This document shows, one piece after another, positions 34,486 through 43,109 of a stretch of 64,000 nt of DNA. This DNA comes from an uncultured Lachnospiraceae bacterium (lineage in GTDB: Bacteria > Bacillota > Clostridia > Lachnospirales > Lachnospiraceae), in NCBI GenBank assembly GCA_934339365.1, contig CAKRHW010000004.1, positions 36,983 to 100,982 of the forward strand, in the 5' to 3' direction. The notes under the pieces were generated by a model. It was not told the origin of the DNA. It saw only the letters and a program-made list of their open reading frames with translations, and did no database searches. The position numbers and the translations under genes were made by a program. The stretch's first letter is position 1; the number at the start of each line of letters is the position of its first letter.

Positions 34486-35559
34486 CTATTTATGGAAACA
34501 AATAGATTCAATGGTACTGAAAAGGAAGAATAGAAAGAAACAAAATGCAAAATCAAGGATAGTAATTCCGAGGTAGCGAATAATACGATTTGGATGGGAG
34601 CATAAGGGCAGAAACCGTTGGACTTCTAAGTAGTTATAGCACCCGGCAATGATGGAGAGCAGGATGGATAAAAAGCAAATTCGCTCTATCCATAAGGCAG
34701 CACCATAAGTATTTTTCACTTCTAACGTAAAACAACCATAAAAAATAGTTAAATAACTACAAGAGGCGAGAAGCATTTTCCATGGAGTTCGTGAGCGATA
34801 ACCTGGTGGAATCAGTTTTGTCCATCTGTTCTTTTGGACAGATGGTTTTTCTTTTTCTTCGTGGGGTGTCTCAAAAGCTTTTTTTAATTCTGCTACGGTC
34901 TGATATCTTTTTTTTGGATCCATTTGTGTACAACGATTTACAATCGACTGATAGGGATGCGAAGATAAGGATAGGGAGGAAAGCATCTCTTTTAAGAGGA
35001 TTCCTAAAGAATAAATATCTGTTTGCGGAGAAGAAGAACCGAAACCATATTGTTCCGGAGCTGCATATCCCTGTGTGCCTAGCAAAACGGTATCCTGGGA
35101 TTCAGTTGCGTGAAACTGCTTGGCTGCATTAAAATCTAATAATACAACACGATTATACTCTGTAATTATGATGTTAGAAGGTTTAATGTCCCGGTGAATA
35201 ATGGGGGGATGAAGGGTATGTAGTTGTTCAAGGATGTTGCAAAGATCAATCATGTAATCAACAATCTCTGGAAGTGTTAAGGATGCAGATTGTATTTTTT
35301 CTAGAAGAGAACAGCCGGAAATATATTCTTCAATCAGAGTAAGCTGATGATTCTCTTCATAATATTCAATAATTCTTGGGATTCCAGCAACAGGATGATT
35401 GTATAAGTACTCGTAAATACTTAAATTATATACATCAAGGATTTTTTTGACATAAATCTTATTTGTTTCTTGATGCTGAACGAAATATATTTTATGTGAT
35501 TCATTGATAACTGCAATTGTCTTATAGAAGGAAATTGCAAGACGTTTTGTGAGATTCAT
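34486..35559 (-). CDS. Membrane-anchored Ser/Thr protein kinase
   Basis: This 357-residue protein has an N-terminal Hanks-type kinase domain: catalytic HRDIKPSNII near residue 122, a DFNAAK variant of the DFG motif near 141, GTQGYAAPEQYG as the activation and P+1 segment, and TDIYSLGILLKEML. The C-terminal ~90 residues contain about three hydrophobic helices, so the kinase should be tethered with the catalytic part inside. No extracellular PASTA domain is present. The change of Gly to Asn in DFG is shared by many gut Firmicute kinases. It is divergent from an XRE-like gene with 61 bases between starts, so both may be controlled together. Confidence 0.92.
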   Translation of the reverse strand: MNLTKRLAISFYKTIAVINESHKIYFVQHQETNKIYVKKILDVYNLSIYEYLYNHPVAGIPRIIEYYEENHQLTLIEEYISGCSLLEKIQSASLTLPEIVDYMIDLCNILEQLHTLHPPIIHRDIKPSNIIITEYNRVVLLDFNAAKQFHATESQDTVLLGTQGYAAPEQYGFGSSSPQTDIYSLGILLKEMLSSLSLSSHPYQSIVNRCTQMDPKKRYQTVAELKKAFETPHEEKEKPSVQKNRWTKLIPPGYRSRTPWKMLLASCSYLTIFYGCFTLEVKNTYGAALWIERICFLSILLSIIAGCYNYLEVQRFLPLCSHPNRIIRYLGITILDFAFCFFLFFLFSTIESICFHK

Positions 35560-35620
35560 ATAATCATCCTTTCGTTTATTAGAGTATTTTATAAGATTAT
35601 TATATCAGAAGGAGGAGATT

Positions 35621-36082
35621 ATGGGTGAAAAAAATACAACCGAATTGGAGAATATATTAGGAAAGACTCATTTGTCAGAATATGAACAGTATTGTAACGA
35701 GAACAGAGAGAGTATGAATCTGATAGAAGAATCCTTTCAGGTTTATATGAAACAATTATTGTCGGAAAAAGGGATTACACAACAGACTGTATTTTTACAG
35801 GGAGATATTCCAGAAAGATATGGTTATAAACTTTTGTCCGGAGAGAAACATACCAGACAGAGGGATGTTATTTTGAGACTTTGTTATGCAGGGGAATTTA
35901 CACTTGAAGAGACACAGAGAGCATTAAAAAAATATAAAATGCCGGAACTGTATGCAAAAGAACCAAGAGATGCCCTGCTTATGATTATTTTTAATGAGAG
36001 ACCGGGTGGAATCATTGAGGTCAATGAAATATTAAAAAAGAATGGACAGAATCCATTAAGGACAAGTGGAGCACAGGATTGA
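35621..36082 (+). CDS. XRE-like helix-turn-helix protein next to the kinase
   Basis: This 153-residue protein has an XRE-like domain near residues 45-110: LLSEKGITQQTVFLQGDIP, YGYKLLSGEKHTRQRDVILR and GEFTLEETQRALK. A second region has KEPRDALLMIIFNERPG and VNEILKKNGQNPLR. It begins with an acidic helical tail. It looks like a DNA-binding or adaptor protein commonly found beside this kind of kinase. GGAGGAG precedes the ATG. It could be a kinase substrate or a regulator of the pair; this is inference from position. Confidence 0.7.
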   Translation: MGEKNTTELENILGKTHLSEYEQYCNENRESMNLIEESFQVYMKQLLSEKGITQQTVFLQGDIPERYGYKLLSGEKHTRQRDVILRLCYAGEFTLEETQRALKKYKMPELYAKEPRDALLMIIFNERPGGIIEVNEILKKNGQNPLRTSGAQD

Positions 36083-36204
36083 TAAAATTGCCACCGCTAC
36101 GGGGGGAACGCGGAAAGGAAAAATATAGTATAATTCTTCCATAAGAAGTCAGGAAGTTAGAAAAGACTTCGACCTAGAAAAAATGATATGAGGAGGATGT
36201 ACGA

Positions 36205-36564
36205 ATGAAAGTTTGGAAATTAGTATCAGGTATTTTATCAATTGTGTTATTTGCAGTGGTTGCATTTCAATCCTGTGCTGCAGGGATATCGAATTCCCTT
36301 AATGAAAGCGAAGAGGTTTCTGGATCAGCAGGTATTTTGGTTGCAATCTTTATGCTTGCAGGTGGAATTGTTTCTATTGCCACAAGGAATCAGGAAAAAA
36401 AGGGTGGAGATATTGCACTACTTGTTTTATTTGGATTAGCGGCAATTATTGGATTTTCACTTTATGGAAGTTATTCAGATTTAGCAATCTGGGCCGGATG
36501 GTGTTTGATTAATGCTGTTTTGGCATTCATTGATATGATGAAAAAGAAGAAAGAAATACAATAA
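36205..36564 (+). CDS. Small four-helix membrane protein
   Basis: This 119-residue protein has about four hydrophobic segments: VSGILSIVLFAVVAFQS, AGILVAIFMLAGGIVSIA, IALLVLFGLAAIIGFSL and WAGWCLINAVLAFID. It ends with a basic MKKKKEIQ tail, so the C-terminus is probably inside. I do not recognise the family. GAGGAGG precedes the ATG. It follows the XRE-like gene and may belong to the kinase locus; a terminator closes it. Confidence 0.65.
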   Translation: MKVWKLVSGILSIVLFAVVAFQSCAAGISNSLNESEEVSGSAGILVAIFMLAGGIVSIATRNQEKKGGDIALLVLFGLAAIIGFSLYGSYSDLAIWAGWCLINAVLAFIDMMKKKKEIQ

Positions 36565-36583
36565 AGAAATACAATAACCAGAC

Positions 36584-36632
36584 AAAATCTCCCTGTATAG
36601 AGAATGGAAAGCTCTATGCAGGGAGATTTTTA
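36584..36632 (+). terminator. Terminator after the small membrane protein
   Basis: AAAATCTCCCTG pairs with CAGGGAGATTTT, with an inner ATAGAG/CTCTAT pair, followed by T residues. Confidence 0.85.
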
Positions 36633-36744
36633 ATTAGGATTGCAGTGTCAAAAAATAATACCTTATGTTATACTTATCACATGGAAATACGGAATCAATC
36701 CATCGTTTTAAGATGGAAATATGTGAGAAGGTAAGGAGAATAAA

Positions 36745-38469
36745 ATGAAAATTTTATTAGTCGCAGTGAATGCAAAATATATTCATTCGAATCTGGCAAT
36801 TTATACCTTGCAGGTCTATGCAAGAAAAATGGGACAGAGTGTGGAAATTGGAGAATATACGATAAATCAGCCATTTGAAGTAGTACTCCGGGAGATTTAT
36901 GACCAACATGCGTCTGTGTTATGTTTTTCCTGCTATATCTGGAATATTGAATATGTAAAGGAACTGGCAGCGGAATTTCATAAGCTAAAACCAGAAGTTC
37001 CTATTTGGTTTGGAGGACCGGAGGTATCCTTTCGCACCAAAGAATTTTTAGAGCAAAATCCTGCCGTTACCGGTATTGTAATTGGCGAAGGAGAGAAAAC
37101 ATTTGCAAAACTTTGTCAGTTATATCAGCAGGGACAAACAGACAATTTGCTCAATGAGATGGATGGTATTGCCTGGAGAAATAAGGATGGAGAAATATTA
37201 GAACATCCAAAGACCGAACTTTTTTCTATGGATGAAATTCCATTCTGTTATCAGGAAATTGAAAAATTTGAGAATCGGATTATTTATTATGAATCTGGCA
37301 GGGGATGTCCATTTTCCTGTTCTTATTGTCTGTCCTCTGTGGATAAGCACTTGCGGATGAGAAGTTTAGAACTTGTTTATCCGGAACTACAGTTTTTTTT
37401 AGATCATAAGGTTCCACAAGTGAAATTTGTAGACCGGACTTTTAATTGCAGTCACAAGCATGCAATTGGTATTTGGAACTATATCTTAGAACATGATAAT
37501 GGAATCACGAATTTTCATTTTGAAGTATCTGCAGATTTAATCAATGAGGAAGAATTAGAATTATTAAAAAAGATGCGTCAGGGGCTTGTTCAGTTAGAAA
37601 TAGGCGTACAGTCGACAAACCAGAATACAATAACGGAAATTCATCGGACCATGAATCTGGAACGGCTAAAATATGTGGTGAAAAAGATTGCAGAAGGAAA
37701 GAATATCAATCAGCATCTGGATCTGATTGCAGGTTTGCCATATGAGGGATATGATTCGTTTCAAAAATCCTTTGATGAAATTTATCGCCTCAAAATTGAT
37801 CAGTTACAACTGGGATTTTTAAAAGTTTTAAAAGGGTCTTATATGTATGATATGGCAGAAAAATATGAACTGATTTACAGAGATAAGCCGCCATACGAGG
37901 TATTAGCAACGAAATGGCTGTCTTATGAAGAAGTAGAAAAGATAAAAATGGTAGAAGACATGCTGGAAATTTATTATAACAGCAGGCAGTTTTTAAGAAC
38001 TCTGGCAGTTCTAGAAACAGTATTTGAAAGTCCGTTTGAAATGTATTTAGAGCTGGCAGAATTTTATAAAGAAAAAGGATTAGAGAATCTTAATTTTACA
38101 AGGATTGCAAGGGCAAATTATCTGTATCAGTTTGCCTTGCAACAAGATGCAGAGCATAAAAAAATATATGAGGAAACTTTGATATTTGATTTATATGTAC
38201 GGGAAAAGTCTAAGGCAAGACCAGAGTGGGCAGTGGATCTTTCGAAATATCATCGGGAAACGAATCAGATGTTGCGGACACTTCAGTTAGAAAAAAAGTA
38301 TTGTCATATAGAACCCTTTACGTATGCAGTCTTTGAAATAGACCCGGGTAAAATGTTGCAGAGTGCAAAGGAAGTTCCATATCTGGGAGAAAATAACTGG
38401 GTGTTGTTTGATTATGAAAATAGAAATCAGTTGAATCGGGAAGCAAGGATTAGAAAAATAGAAAATTAG
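36745..38469 (+). CDS. B12-binding-domain radical SAM protein with DUF4080-like C-terminus
   Basis: This 574-residue protein starts with a cobalamin-binding-like Rossmann domain (MKILLVAVNAKYIHSNLAIY, residues 1-135). A radical SAM barrel follows with the cluster motif CPFSCSYC near residue 193. The domain continues with VKFVDRTFNC and VQLEIGVQSTN. The C-terminal ~170 residues match the helical tail (DUF4080) seen in this subgroup. Such enzymes often do methyl transfer or rearrangement, but the substrate is unknown here. No methyl-substrate genes are adjacent. GTAAGGAG precedes the ATG. Confidence 0.9.
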   Translation: MKILLVAVNAKYIHSNLAIYTLQVYARKMGQSVEIGEYTINQPFEVVLREIYDQHASVLCFSCYIWNIEYVKELAAEFHKLKPEVPIWFGGPEVSFRTKEFLEQNPAVTGIVIGEGEKTFAKLCQLYQQGQTDNLLNEMDGIAWRNKDGEILEHPKTELFSMDEIPFCYQEIEKFENRIIYYESGRGCPFSCSYCLSSVDKHLRMRSLELVYPELQFFLDHKVPQVKFVDRTFNCSHKHAIGIWNYILEHDNGITNFHFEVSADLINEEELELLKKMRQGLVQLEIGVQSTNQNTITEIHRTMNLERLKYVVKKIAEGKNINQHLDLIAGLPYEGYDSFQKSFDEIYRLKIDQLQLGFLKVLKGSYMYDMAEKYELIYRDKPPYEVLATKWLSYEEVEKIKMVEDMLEIYYNSRQFLRTLAVLETVFESPFEMYLELAEFYKEKGLENLNFTRIARANYLYQFALQQDAEHKKIYEETLIFDLYVREKSKARPEWAVDLSKYHRETNQMLRTLQLEKKYCHIEPFTYAVFEIDPGKMLQSAKEVPYLGENNWVLFDYENRNQLNREARIRKIEN

Positions 38470-38485
38470 AAATAGGAAGGTAAGA

Positions 38486-38542
38486 ATGGAAAATGACACA
38501 AAATTAGATGAAGTATCTAGTAAAAAAAGCAAAAGGAAATAG
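38486..38542 (+). other. Possible 18-codon peptide or gene remnant
   Basis: A good AGGAAGG site precedes an ATG that opens only 18 codons (MENDTKLDEVSSKKSKRK) before TAG. It may be the stub of a lost gene or a leader peptide ahead of the nuclease-DUF2075 gene. Confidence 0.25.
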
Positions 38543-38627
38543 TAAGAAGTATAATAGTTTATAAAAAGAGTTTTGTTGAGAAATGAAAATCGGACAAAGA
38601 AAAATATATATAGGAAAGGGAATACAG

Positions 38628-40496
38628 ATGATAGTATATGATGGAAACAAAACAGATTTTTTAGTAAGTGTGGAAAATGATACCATAGCGGTTGAAATTG
38701 AGAAAAACATTTACATGAAAATGAAAAAGAGAACAGCAGCAAATGAGTTTCGTTCGTGGGAAAATTCACTCCAATATATGTATAAAGTCTTAAACGATGT
38801 GGAGATACCGAATGATGCAGGAATTGCTATTGAATATAATATACCGCAGACTTCAAAACGTGTTGATTTTATTGTATCAGGATTTGATAATAAGAATGAT
38901 CCCAATATAGTAATTATTGAGCTTAAACAATGGGATAAAATTACAGCAATTGATGGATTAGATGGATTAGTGGAAACTTATACAGGAAATGCACTTAGAA
39001 AGGTTGTTCATCCATCTTATCAGGCGTGGTCATATTCAATGCTGATCAAAGATTATAATGAATCTGTTCAAACAAATAATATTCAATTATGGCCATGTGC
39101 ATACTTGCATAATTACAGAAGAAAACCGAATGATGATTTAGATAAAATTCAGTATGAGGAATATATAAAAGATTCACCTGTTTTTACGAGAGGGGAAGTT
39201 CCAAAGCTGAGAGATTTTATTAAACAGTGTATTAGAAAAGGAGATAATAAAGAATTAATCTATCAGATAGATCAGGGGAAAATTAAACCTTCTAAGAGTT
39301 TACAAAATGCTATTTCAAATATGCTTAAGGGGAATAGAGAATTTATAATGCTCGATGAACAAAAAGTTGTTTATGAAGAAATATTGTCAACTTCGAGAAA
39401 ATGTATAGAAGACAATATAAAGAGAACCATTATCGTTACAGGTGGACCTGGAACAGGCAAAACAGTTGTTGCAATTAATGCATTAGCAAAACTTACAAAT
39501 GATGGACAATTTGCTCAGTATGTATCAAAAAATAGTGCACCAAGAAATGTGTATTTAAAGAAATTAAAAGGTCAAATGAGAAAGAGCACAGTTGACAATA
39601 TGTTTAAAGGCTCTGGAATTTATACAAAGACAGAACAAAATGTTATTGATACAATTTTAGTGGATGAAGCACATAGGTTAAACGAGAAGTCAGGAATGTT
39701 TAAAAACATGGGAGAAAATCAGATTAAAGAAATTATACATTCGTCATTGTGCAATGTTTTTTTTATTGATGAACATCAAAAAGTAACATTGAGTGATATA
39801 GGAAGTGTTGCTGAGATAAAAAAATGGGCGAAACAAGAAAAATCTGAGGTAATAGAGATGAAACTATATTCGCAATTTAGATGTAATGGTTCAGATGGTT
39901 ATCTTGCATGGGTTGATGATGTATTAGAAATTGAAAACACTGCTAATTATGATTTAAAAGATATTGATTATGATATACAAATCTGTGATTCACCGTTTAA
40001 AATGCAAAATATTATTATAGAGAAAAATAGGCTTGCAAATAGAGCAAGAATACTGGCAGGTTATTGTTGGAATTGGATTTCTAATGGGAAAAATGATTCT
40101 TCTGTTCATGATATTAAAATTGGTGATTTCGAAATGAGTTGGAATTTAGCCAATACGACAACATTTGCAATTGATGAAGATTCTATAAATGAAGCAGGAT
40201 GTATTCATACTTCGCAAGGACTTGAGTTTGATTATGTTGGTGTTATAATCGGTGATGATTTAAGGTATGAAAATGGACATATTGTAACAGATTTTACAAA
40301 AAGAGCAAAAACAGATCAATCATTAAAAGGAATTAAAAAATTATATAAAGAAAATCCTAAAAAAGCATTGCATGAAGCAGATGAGATAATTAAAAATACC
40401 TATAGAACACTAATGACAAGAGGAATGAAAGGATGTTATGTATATTGTGTTGATGAAGGTTTGAGGGAATATTTGAAAAACAGGATTGCGAAATAG
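38628..40496 (+). CDS. Nuclease-DUF2075 (Schlafen-like helicase/ATPase) fusion
   Basis: This ~622-residue protein couples an N-terminal restriction-like domain with a DUF2075 P-loop ATPase. The first part has RVDFIVSG and IVIIELKQW, the D...ExK nuclease pattern, near residues 75-105. The ATPase part has Walker A TGGPGTGKT near 271, Walker B ILVDEAHR, and the late motifs HTSQGLEFDYVGV and TLMTRGMKGCYVY. DUF2075 proteins are related to Schlafen-group helicases and recur in defence regions. I chose ATG 38628, preceded by AGGAAAGGG. No methylase is adjacent, so self-protection must be built in or conditional. A function against phage or plasmid DNA/RNA is inference. Confidence 0.85.
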   Translation: MIVYDGNKTDFLVSVENDTIAVEIEKNIYMKMKKRTAANEFRSWENSLQYMYKVLNDVEIPNDAGIAIEYNIPQTSKRVDFIVSGFDNKNDPNIVIIELKQWDKITAIDGLDGLVETYTGNALRKVVHPSYQAWSYSMLIKDYNESVQTNNIQLWPCAYLHNYRRKPNDDLDKIQYEEYIKDSPVFTRGEVPKLRDFIKQCIRKGDNKELIYQIDQGKIKPSKSLQNAISNMLKGNREFIMLDEQKVVYEEILSTSRKCIEDNIKRTIIVTGGPGTGKTVVAINALAKLTNDGQFAQYVSKNSAPRNVYLKKLKGQMRKSTVDNMFKGSGIYTKTEQNVIDTILVDEAHRLNEKSGMFKNMGENQIKEIIHSSLCNVFFIDEHQKVTLSDIGSVAEIKKWAKQEKSEVIEMKLYSQFRCNGSDGYLAWVDDVLEIENTANYDLKDIDYDIQICDSPFKMQNIIIEKNRLANRARILAGYCWNWISNGKNDSSVHDIKIGDFEMSWNLANTTTFAIDEDSINEAGCIHTSQGLEFDYVGVIIGDDLRYENGHIVTDFTKRAKTDQSLKGIKKLYKENPKKALHEADEIIKNTYRTLMTRGMKGCYVYCVDEGLREYLKNRIAK

Positions 40497-40575
40497 GATA
40501 TTTTCCATTTTCGTAGCTTAGCAACAACATTCATACAATAAAATTGTTGTGATTACGCAAGCCATATGTTAGACT

Positions 40576-40586
40576 ATACTATAGTA
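40576..40586. promoter_or_regulatory. Palindromic motif ATACTATAGTA, copy 1
   Basis: The 11-mer lies in the promoter region of the surface-protein gene, just before a TATAAT at about 40590. The same 11-mer recurs at 42001 before the HD-GYP gene. Confidence 0.35.
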
Positions 40587-40622
40587 ATGTATAATATATT
40601 ATTTATTTTTAGGAGGTATGTT

Positions 40623-41834
40623 ATGAATATTAAGAAAGTAGCATTATCGGCATTAACTGCATCATTAGCAATTGGAGGTGTACAGATTCCTAATGTAGTG
40701 AGTAGTCCTGCTGGGGTAGTTACTGCTCAGGCAGCACAAACGAGGGAACCGAAGGAATGGGTTTTACCGGAAGGAAATCTTACAGTAGATTATACAGATT
40801 CTATCGGGAGCGCTACAAATACAAAATTATCTACGTTTACAAAAGTTAATAAGATGAGTAAGGGAGATACACAGAAGATTACATATACATTTACTCTTAA
40901 CAAACCTAGTTATGTAAATATTACAGCTTATGCTAAAATTTATAAATATAACTTTCATGGTTCTTATGATATTGTTTTAAGAGGAGAGGGTAATTCAGAT
41001 GCTGTAAAGATCATTGATGATAAGTTTTGTGATGGCTCTAGTGCATCATCTTCATCTTATGTAAATATATTAAAAGCAGGTACATACAAATTAGATTTTA
41101 TTGTCAAGGATACTGATACCCTTGCAACTTTAGTGTCAAATCCAACAGCATCGATTGGAGTTCAGGCTCAGGAGCTTGGTACAAGCAATCGTAGTGGAGC
41201 ATCCATGGCAGATGCAATTCCTACAACAAATGGTGGTATCTCTAAAGGTGCAATTTCGGGTGTAAAAGGATATGATGGAGCAATTCCTTTTGCTAGTATT
41301 AAGGAACAGTATTTTAGGGTAGATTTACCTAAGGGTGCTAAGAACTTTCATTCAGATGTTGTGCTTAGCAGAACAGGTGGAACAATCGATAGAATCAGTA
41401 CAGTACAGTTGTTAAACAGTCTTGGTGCTGTTGTTGGAGAGGGTAATTTTGATCTTCAGCATATGAATAGTTTACCTATTACAGCAACCAATTTAAAGGC
41501 AGGAACATACTACATCAGAGTATCTCACCCATATTATTGTGAAGTTACTGTAAACCCAACCTGGGCAGGAGCTAAGACAACAAAGTCAAGCAAGAAGAAA
41601 TCAATTAAGACTTTGAAGGTAACAGCCAAGAAGGGTACGAAGAAAGTTAAGGTTACTACAGTGAAAAAGGCAAATGTAAAAGTAACCATCAAAAAGAAAA
41701 CTTATAAAAGCAAATCAAACAGTAAGGGTGTTGCAACGGTTAAGGTTAGCAAGCTGAAAAAAGGTACGAAGGTAAAGGTTTCCGTATCTAAGAAGGGTTA
41801 TAAATCAAAATCAGTTGTAGTGAAAGTAAAATAA
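40623..41834 (+). CDS. Secreted surface protein with Lys-rich Ig-like C-terminus
   Basis: This 403-residue exported protein has a clear signal peptide (MNIKKVALSALTASLAIGG...AQA). The middle part (about 45-310) is made of strands, with two regions that resemble pre-peptidase-like beta-sandwiches: TQKITYTFTLNKPSYVNI and LKAGTYYIRVSHPYY. The last ~75 residues are a Lys-rich repeat domain ending KSVVVKVK, probably an Ig-like wall-binding module. No catalytic motif is visible. AGGAGG is seven bases before ATG 40623. A terminator closes the gene. It may be an adhesin or wall-structural protein. Confidence 0.75.
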   Translation: MNIKKVALSALTASLAIGGVQIPNVVSSPAGVVTAQAAQTREPKEWVLPEGNLTVDYTDSIGSATNTKLSTFTKVNKMSKGDTQKITYTFTLNKPSYVNITAYAKIYKYNFHGSYDIVLRGEGNSDAVKIIDDKFCDGSSASSSSYVNILKAGTYKLDFIVKDTDTLATLVSNPTASIGVQAQELGTSNRSGASMADAIPTTNGGISKGAISGVKGYDGAIPFASIKEQYFRVDLPKGAKNFHSDVVLSRTGGTIDRISTVQLLNSLGAVVGEGNFDLQHMNSLPITATNLKAGTYYIRVSHPYYCEVTVNPTWAGAKTTKSSKKKSIKTLKVTAKKGTKKVKVTTVKKANVKVTIKKKTYKSKSNSKGVATVKVSKLKKGTKVKVSVSKKGYKSKSVVVKVK

Positions 41835-41880
41835 TCATTAAGAATGGAATCAATATCATATGTGTATCCACACGACTAAT

Positions 41881-41921
41881 AAAAATCCACCTGGCTCGTC
41901 TATGAGACAGGTGGATTTTTT
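41881..41921 (+). terminator. Terminator of the surface-protein gene
   Basis: AAAAATCCACCTG at 41881-41893 pairs perfectly with CAGGTGGATTTTT at 41908-41920, followed by T. Confidence 0.9.
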
Positions 41922-42000
41922 GTACCATTGAGATTTTGTCTTTTGCAGCTGATAAAGGTTATCAGAAAGTTCATTCAATCTGACAGTCTTTTGTACTATA

Positions 42001-42011
42001 ATACTATAGTA
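42001..42011. promoter_or_regulatory. Palindromic motif ATACTATAGTA, copy 2
   Basis: This is identical to the 11-mer at 40576-40586 and lies about 40 bases before the HD-GYP ATG. Confidence 0.35.
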
Positions 42012-42050
42012 GAGTATGGATAACCAATGGAATGGGAAAGGAGGAAATAT

Positions 42051-42695
42051 ATGTCTGAATGTAAAGTTTGTCAGAACGAAATTCATTACCATGAAATTAT
42101 TGACTGTATTACCTGCGCTCTTGATGAAAGGGATCCATACACTGCAGGGCATTCAAAACGGGTCAGTGATATGGCACTGAAGGTTTGTCAATTGATTGGA
42201 CTGAAGAAAAAAGACACCTTAAAGATACATATTGCAGCACATTTGCATGATATTGGGAAAATAGGTATTCCAGATGCAATTTTGTATAAAGAAGGAAAAC
42301 TTACGGATGAAGAGTTTGAATATATTAAAAAACATCCGGCAATCGGAGCAGAGATTCTTGGAAAATCTCAGGCACTGAAAGAATTATCGGATATTGTATT
42401 AATGTACCATGAGCGTTTTGATGGAAAGGGATATCCATTAGGAAAAGCAGGTGTAGAGATACCAATAGGAGCCAGAATTATTGCTATTTGTGATTCAATA
42501 GATGCGATGTCATCTAACCGGTGTTACCGCAAAGCACATGATTTTGCATATTGTTATAAGGAAATCGAAAAAAACCTTGGCAAAATGTATGATCCGATTG
42601 TAGGAAGATATGTTTTGGAACATTGGGAAGAGATTATTCGTGTAGTGAAGAACAATAAAGAAGGAAAGAACACTGAAAAGAAGGTTGTAGGATAG
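42051..42695 (+). CDS. HD-GYP domain phosphohydrolase
   Basis: This 214-residue protein is an HD-GYP domain with almost nothing attached. GHSKRVSDMALKV, HLHDIGKIGIPD, and YHERFDGKGYPLGKAG are the metal-binding and GYP signatures; HD-GYP enzymes break down cyclic di-GMP. A short N-terminal Cys group (CKVCQ...CITC) could bind metal or sense redox. I chose ATG 42051, seven bases after AGGAGG. Together with the EAL gene at the window start it points to c-di-GMP signalling in this organism. A strong terminator follows. Confidence 0.9.
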   Translation: MSECKVCQNEIHYHEIIDCITCALDERDPYTAGHSKRVSDMALKVCQLIGLKKKDTLKIHIAAHLHDIGKIGIPDAILYKEGKLTDEEFEYIKKHPAIGAEILGKSQALKELSDIVLMYHERFDGKGYPLGKAGVEIPIGARIIAICDSIDAMSSNRCYRKAHDFAYCYKEIEKNLGKMYDPIVGRYVLEHWEEIIRVVKNNKEGKNTEKKVVG

Positions 42696-42740
42696 AAATA
42701 ATAGAGAAATACTTGAAGAAATAAGGCTGATAACGATTTC

Positions 42741-42782
42741 AAAAAAGGACCGTACATGATTTCATGTTACGGTCCTTTTTTT
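42741..42782 (+). terminator. Terminator of the HD-GYP gene
   Basis: AAAAAAGGACCGTA pairs with TACGGTCCTTTTTTT across CATGATTTCATGT. Confidence 0.9.
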
Positions 42783-42902
42783 GCCTGAACGAGTCTTTTT
42801 TATTTCCATTTTTCGCCATTTTGTGCCTATTCTACAAGAATTTCGCAGGTGATGAAATGTATCATGCCTGTGATAGTTTTCCTTGAGAAAAATGAGATAG
42901 AA

Positions 42903-42918
42903 TTGAAAACGTTTTCGC
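42903..42918. promoter_or_regulatory. LacI/CcpA-type operator palindrome upstream of the tRNA-metK unit
   Basis: TTGAAAACGTTTTCGC contains the perfect 12-base palindrome GAAAACGTTTTC with a central CG, as in cre sites and other LacI-family operators. A LacI-family gene lies after the operon at 48731. Which protein binds here is not known. Confidence 0.5.
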
Positions 42919-42977
42919 AAATTATAGTTTCTTTTTTTTCGGACAGACAGTATCATAGCACTAACAAAACAACACGA

Positions 42978-43047
42978 GATGCTGTAGCCGCTGGAAGGGC
43001 ATAGGCTTGCAAAGCTGAAGTTGTGGGTTCGACTCCCACCAGTATCA
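42978..43047 (+). tRNA. Variant tRNA-Cys-like gene (anticodon GCA)
   Basis: A 70-base cloverleaf can be drawn. The acceptor stem GATGCTG/CAGTATC (one G-U) encloses U8-A9, a D arm GCC/GGC with GG in the loop, an anticodon arm with loop TTGCAAA (anticodon GCA, Cys), a four-base variable region, and a perfect T arm GTGGG-TTCGACT-CCCAC. CCA is not encoded. Oddities: the discriminator is A (Cys tRNAs normally use U73), the anticodon stem has a mismatch, and A14 of the D loop is replaced. So this is not the ordinary tRNA-Cys. It lies 62 bases before metK. Confidence 0.7.
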
Positions 43048-43109
43048 CTCGAATAATAAACGTTTTTTATTTGGAATATTTCAATCAAAAGTAAAGGAGA
43101 ATGAAGATT

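Noticed and set aside
42762..43088. Minus-strand frame of 108 codons upstream of metK
   Set aside because: It runs across the tRNA-like gene and a terminator and has the typical look of antisense-tRNA translation.
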